From: Guptibacillus spartinae | Lineage (GTDB): Bacteria > Bacillota > Bacilli > Bacillales > Guptibacillaceae | Length of the DNA stretch: 64,000 nucleotides | Direction: 5' to 3' | Assembly: GCF_028610625.1 (NCBI RefSeq) | Contig: NZ_JAQQWU010000002.1 | Span: 480,817 to 544,816 of the forward strand | Part shown: in pieces, positions 62,591 through 64,000 of the stretch | How the letters are laid out: every line of letters begins with the position of its first letter | How positions within the stretch are numbered: the stretch's first letter is position 1 | Notes under the pieces: model-generated | Databases searched by the model: none | Told to the model about the DNA's origin: nothing | What the model saw: only the letters and a program-made list of their open reading frames with translations | Made by a program: the position numbers and the translations under genes

Positions 62591-63865
62591 ATGAACTACG
62601 ATGTCATTGTGATTGGCGGAGGTCCGTCTGGACTCATGGCGTCTGTATCAGCAGCGGAACATGGAGCAAAAGTGCTTCTTGTTGATAAAGGAAATAAGCT
62701 CGGGCGAAAACTAGCGATTTCTGGAGGCGGTCGTTGTAACGTGACAAACCGACTTCCACTTGATGAATTGATTAAATTCATTCCAGGTAACGGAAAATTC
62801 TTATACAGTGCGTTCAATATTTTTAATAACGAAGACATTATTGCATTTTTTGAAGATCTTGGCATTCAATTAAAAGAAGAAGACCATGGTAGAATGTTCC
62901 CTGTTACCGACGATGCAAAATCAGTTGTCAATGCGCTACTCGATAAAGTGCGACGATTAAACGTAACGATACAAGTAAACACACCCGTTGACAAGGTTCT
63001 ATACAAAGATGGTGCTGTTTCAGGAGTAAGGCTTAAAACAAAAGAAGAAATATACTCCTCCAATGTGATTATTGCTGTAGGGGGGAAGTCTGTCCCTCAT
63101 ACAGGTTCAACTGGGGATGGTTATGCATGGGCGGAAGAAGGCGGTCATACGATTACTGACCTATACCCCACTGAAGTCCCTCTGACTTCTAGTGAAGCTT
63201 TTATTAAAAACAAGGAACTTCAAGGCTTGTCCCTTCGAGATGTAGCGCTATCTGTTCTCAATCCGAAAGGCAAAGTTATTAAAACACATCGTTGGGATAT
63301 GATTTTCACACATATCGGGCTTTCTGGCCCCGCAGTGCTTCGCTGCAGTCAATATGTTGTCAAAGCAATGAAAAAATTCAACGCGCAGTACATTCCTTTG
63401 CAAATCGATGCAGCACCGGATCAAAACGAAGAAGATTTATTTCGGGAACATATGAAACTCTCAAAAGATGAGCCTAAAAAAGCGATAAAAAACATTTGGA
63501 AAAGTAAAGTCCCAGAACGATACATGCTTTTCTTATTAAATAAGGCAGACATTTCACCTGACACTACGTATGCTCACTTATCAAAAGAGAAAGTACGTGA
63601 ATACGTCCGATTATTAAAGCAATTTCAAGTAGCAATCGATGGTACGCTCCCCATTGATAAAGCTTTCGTAACGGGCGGGGGCGTCTCATTAAAAGAAATC
63701 CATCCGAAAGAAATGGCTTCAAAATTCACAACAGGTCTTTACTTCTGTGGAGAAGTTCTCGACATTCACGGGTATACCGGCGGTTACAACATCACATCCG
63801 CCTTTGTAACAGGGTATACAGCAGGAAAAAGCGCTGCTGAAAGAATAGGAGCTACTACTACTTAA
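62591..63865 (+). CDS. ytfP: YtfP, HI0933-family FAD/NAD(P)-binding oxidoreductase
   Basis: A 424-residue flavoprotein of the HI0933 (BaiN-like) family. The N-terminal dinucleotide fold [21 protein letters not shown] is followed by [16 protein letters not shown], the family hallmark near 38-53. The C-terminal [12 protein letters not shown] and [20 protein letters not shown] complete the FAD site. The substrate is unknown. AGAGGTG precedes the ATG. It is divergent from murJ, as ytgP and ytfP are neighbours in B. subtilis, and ends at a strong terminator. Confidence 0.92.
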   Translation: MNYDVIVIGGGPSGLMASVSAAEHGAKVLLVDKGNKLGRKLAISGGGRCNVTNRLPLDELIKFIPGNGKFLYSAFNIFNNEDIIAFFEDLGIQLKEEDHGRMFPVTDDAKSVVNALLDKVRRLNVTIQVNTPVDKVLYKDGAVSGVRLKTKEEIYSSNVIIAVGGKSVPHTGSTGDGYAWAEEGGHTITDLYPTEVPLTSSEAFIKNKELQGLSLRDVALSVLNPKGKVIKTHRWDMIFTHIGLSGPAVLRCSQYVVKAMKKFNAQYIPLQIDAAPDQNEEDLFREHMKLSKDEPKKAIKNIWKSKVPERYMLFLLNKADISPDTTYAHLSKEKVREYVRLLKQFQVAIDGTLPIDKAFVTGGGVSLKEIHPKEMASKFTTGLYFCGEVLDIHGYTGGYNITSAFVTGYTAGKSAAERIGATTT

Positions 63866-63897
63866 AGTAAACCGCATTTGTGAAGTATCCACGACAT

Positions 63898-63935
63898 GAG
63901 AGGGGGCGTCCTATGGACGCCCCCTCTCTCTCTTT
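63898..63935 (+). terminator. Terminator of ytfP
   Basis: GAGAGGGGGCGTCC (63898-63911) pairs with GGACGCCCCCTCTC (63915-63928) with a TAT loop. Nothing further is recognised to the end of the window. Confidence 0.9.
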
Positions 63936-64000
63936 AACGCTTATTACTATTTATAACCCCCTGACGAAGGTTCTATGCCCCTCCCGTACGACCGGCATGA

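Noticed and set aside
1..64000. Mobile elements, prophage, CRISPR, tRNA or rRNA genes
   Set aside because: No transposase, integrase, direct-repeat array or tRNA-like cloverleaf was seen; gene order is largely the conserved Bacillus backbone.

Overview
The window looks like a stretch of core chromosome from an endospore-forming member of the Bacillaceae. The evidence is an alpha/beta-type small acid-soluble spore protein, RefZ, SftA, EzrA, YtxGHJ, CcpA and a long run of genes in the order known from the B. subtilis yt region (sppA-nadK-ytcJ, mbcS, sspA-thiI-nifZ-braB-ezrA-hisJ-refZ-ytsP, rpsD-tyrS-acsA-acuABC, ccpA-aroA-ytxJHG-murC, sftA, ytpRQP, ytoQ, ytoP, ytzB, ytnP-trmB, ytzH-ytmP, amyX, thpR, ytkP, pepV). 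The species is not one I can name. An alkaliphilic or marine Bacillus relative outside the subtilis group is a reasonable guess. I see no rRNA, tRNA, insertion sequence, prophage or CRISPR array.

Layout. 1-8.4 kb: a partial signal peptide peptidase gene, NAD kinase, an amidohydrolase, an extra MurG-type glycosyltransferase, an acyl-CoA synthetase, a spore DNA-binding protein and the ThiI/NifZ sulfur-transfer pair. 8.7-16.4 kb: BraB, EzrA, HisJ, RefZ, free-methionine sulfoxide reductase, a methionine gamma-lyase-like enzyme and ribosomal protein S4 with a structured leader. 16.4-21.3 kb: TyrS behind a T-box and a large class A penicillin-binding protein. 21.3-28.1 kb: the acetate module (AcsA and divergent AcuABC), CcpA and DAHP synthase. 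The motPS genes that follow ccpA in B. subtilis are absent here. 28.2-38.5 kb: YtxJHG, MurC, a nicotinate phosphoribosyltransferase-like protein, SftA, YtpRQP and a PfoR-type membrane protein. 38.6-47 kb: YtoQ, a DUF84 NTPase, YtoP, YtzB, an unknown secreted or membrane protein, ProC and the fruRKA operon. 47-64 kb: YtnP, TrmB, a 31-residue CydS-like membrane peptide, YtzH/YtmP, pullulanase, an LrgAB/ThpR operon, a cysteine synthase paralogue, PepV, a K+ channel, YtzE, small accessory genes, MurJ and YtfP.

Themes. Cell wall and division genes recur (murG-type, ezrA, class A PBP, murC, sftA, murJ). Carbon control recurs as well. The window encodes CcpA and carries cre-like operators at the fru promoter (inside the -35/-10 spacer), in front of the methionine gamma-lyase gene, between acsA and acuA, far upstream of proC and near ytnP. 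RNA control is visible at tyrS (T-box) and rpsD (S4 leader). Most genes end in clear intrinsic terminators, many of them shared by convergent pairs.

No dramatic new multi-gene system is evident. The most unusual items are an orphan CydS-like small ORF, four exactly 10-bp-phased TTCAA repeats upstream of fruR, a perfect 36-bp palindrome between ytkP and pepV, and a small reading frame split by an in-frame TGA next to the K+ channel gene.
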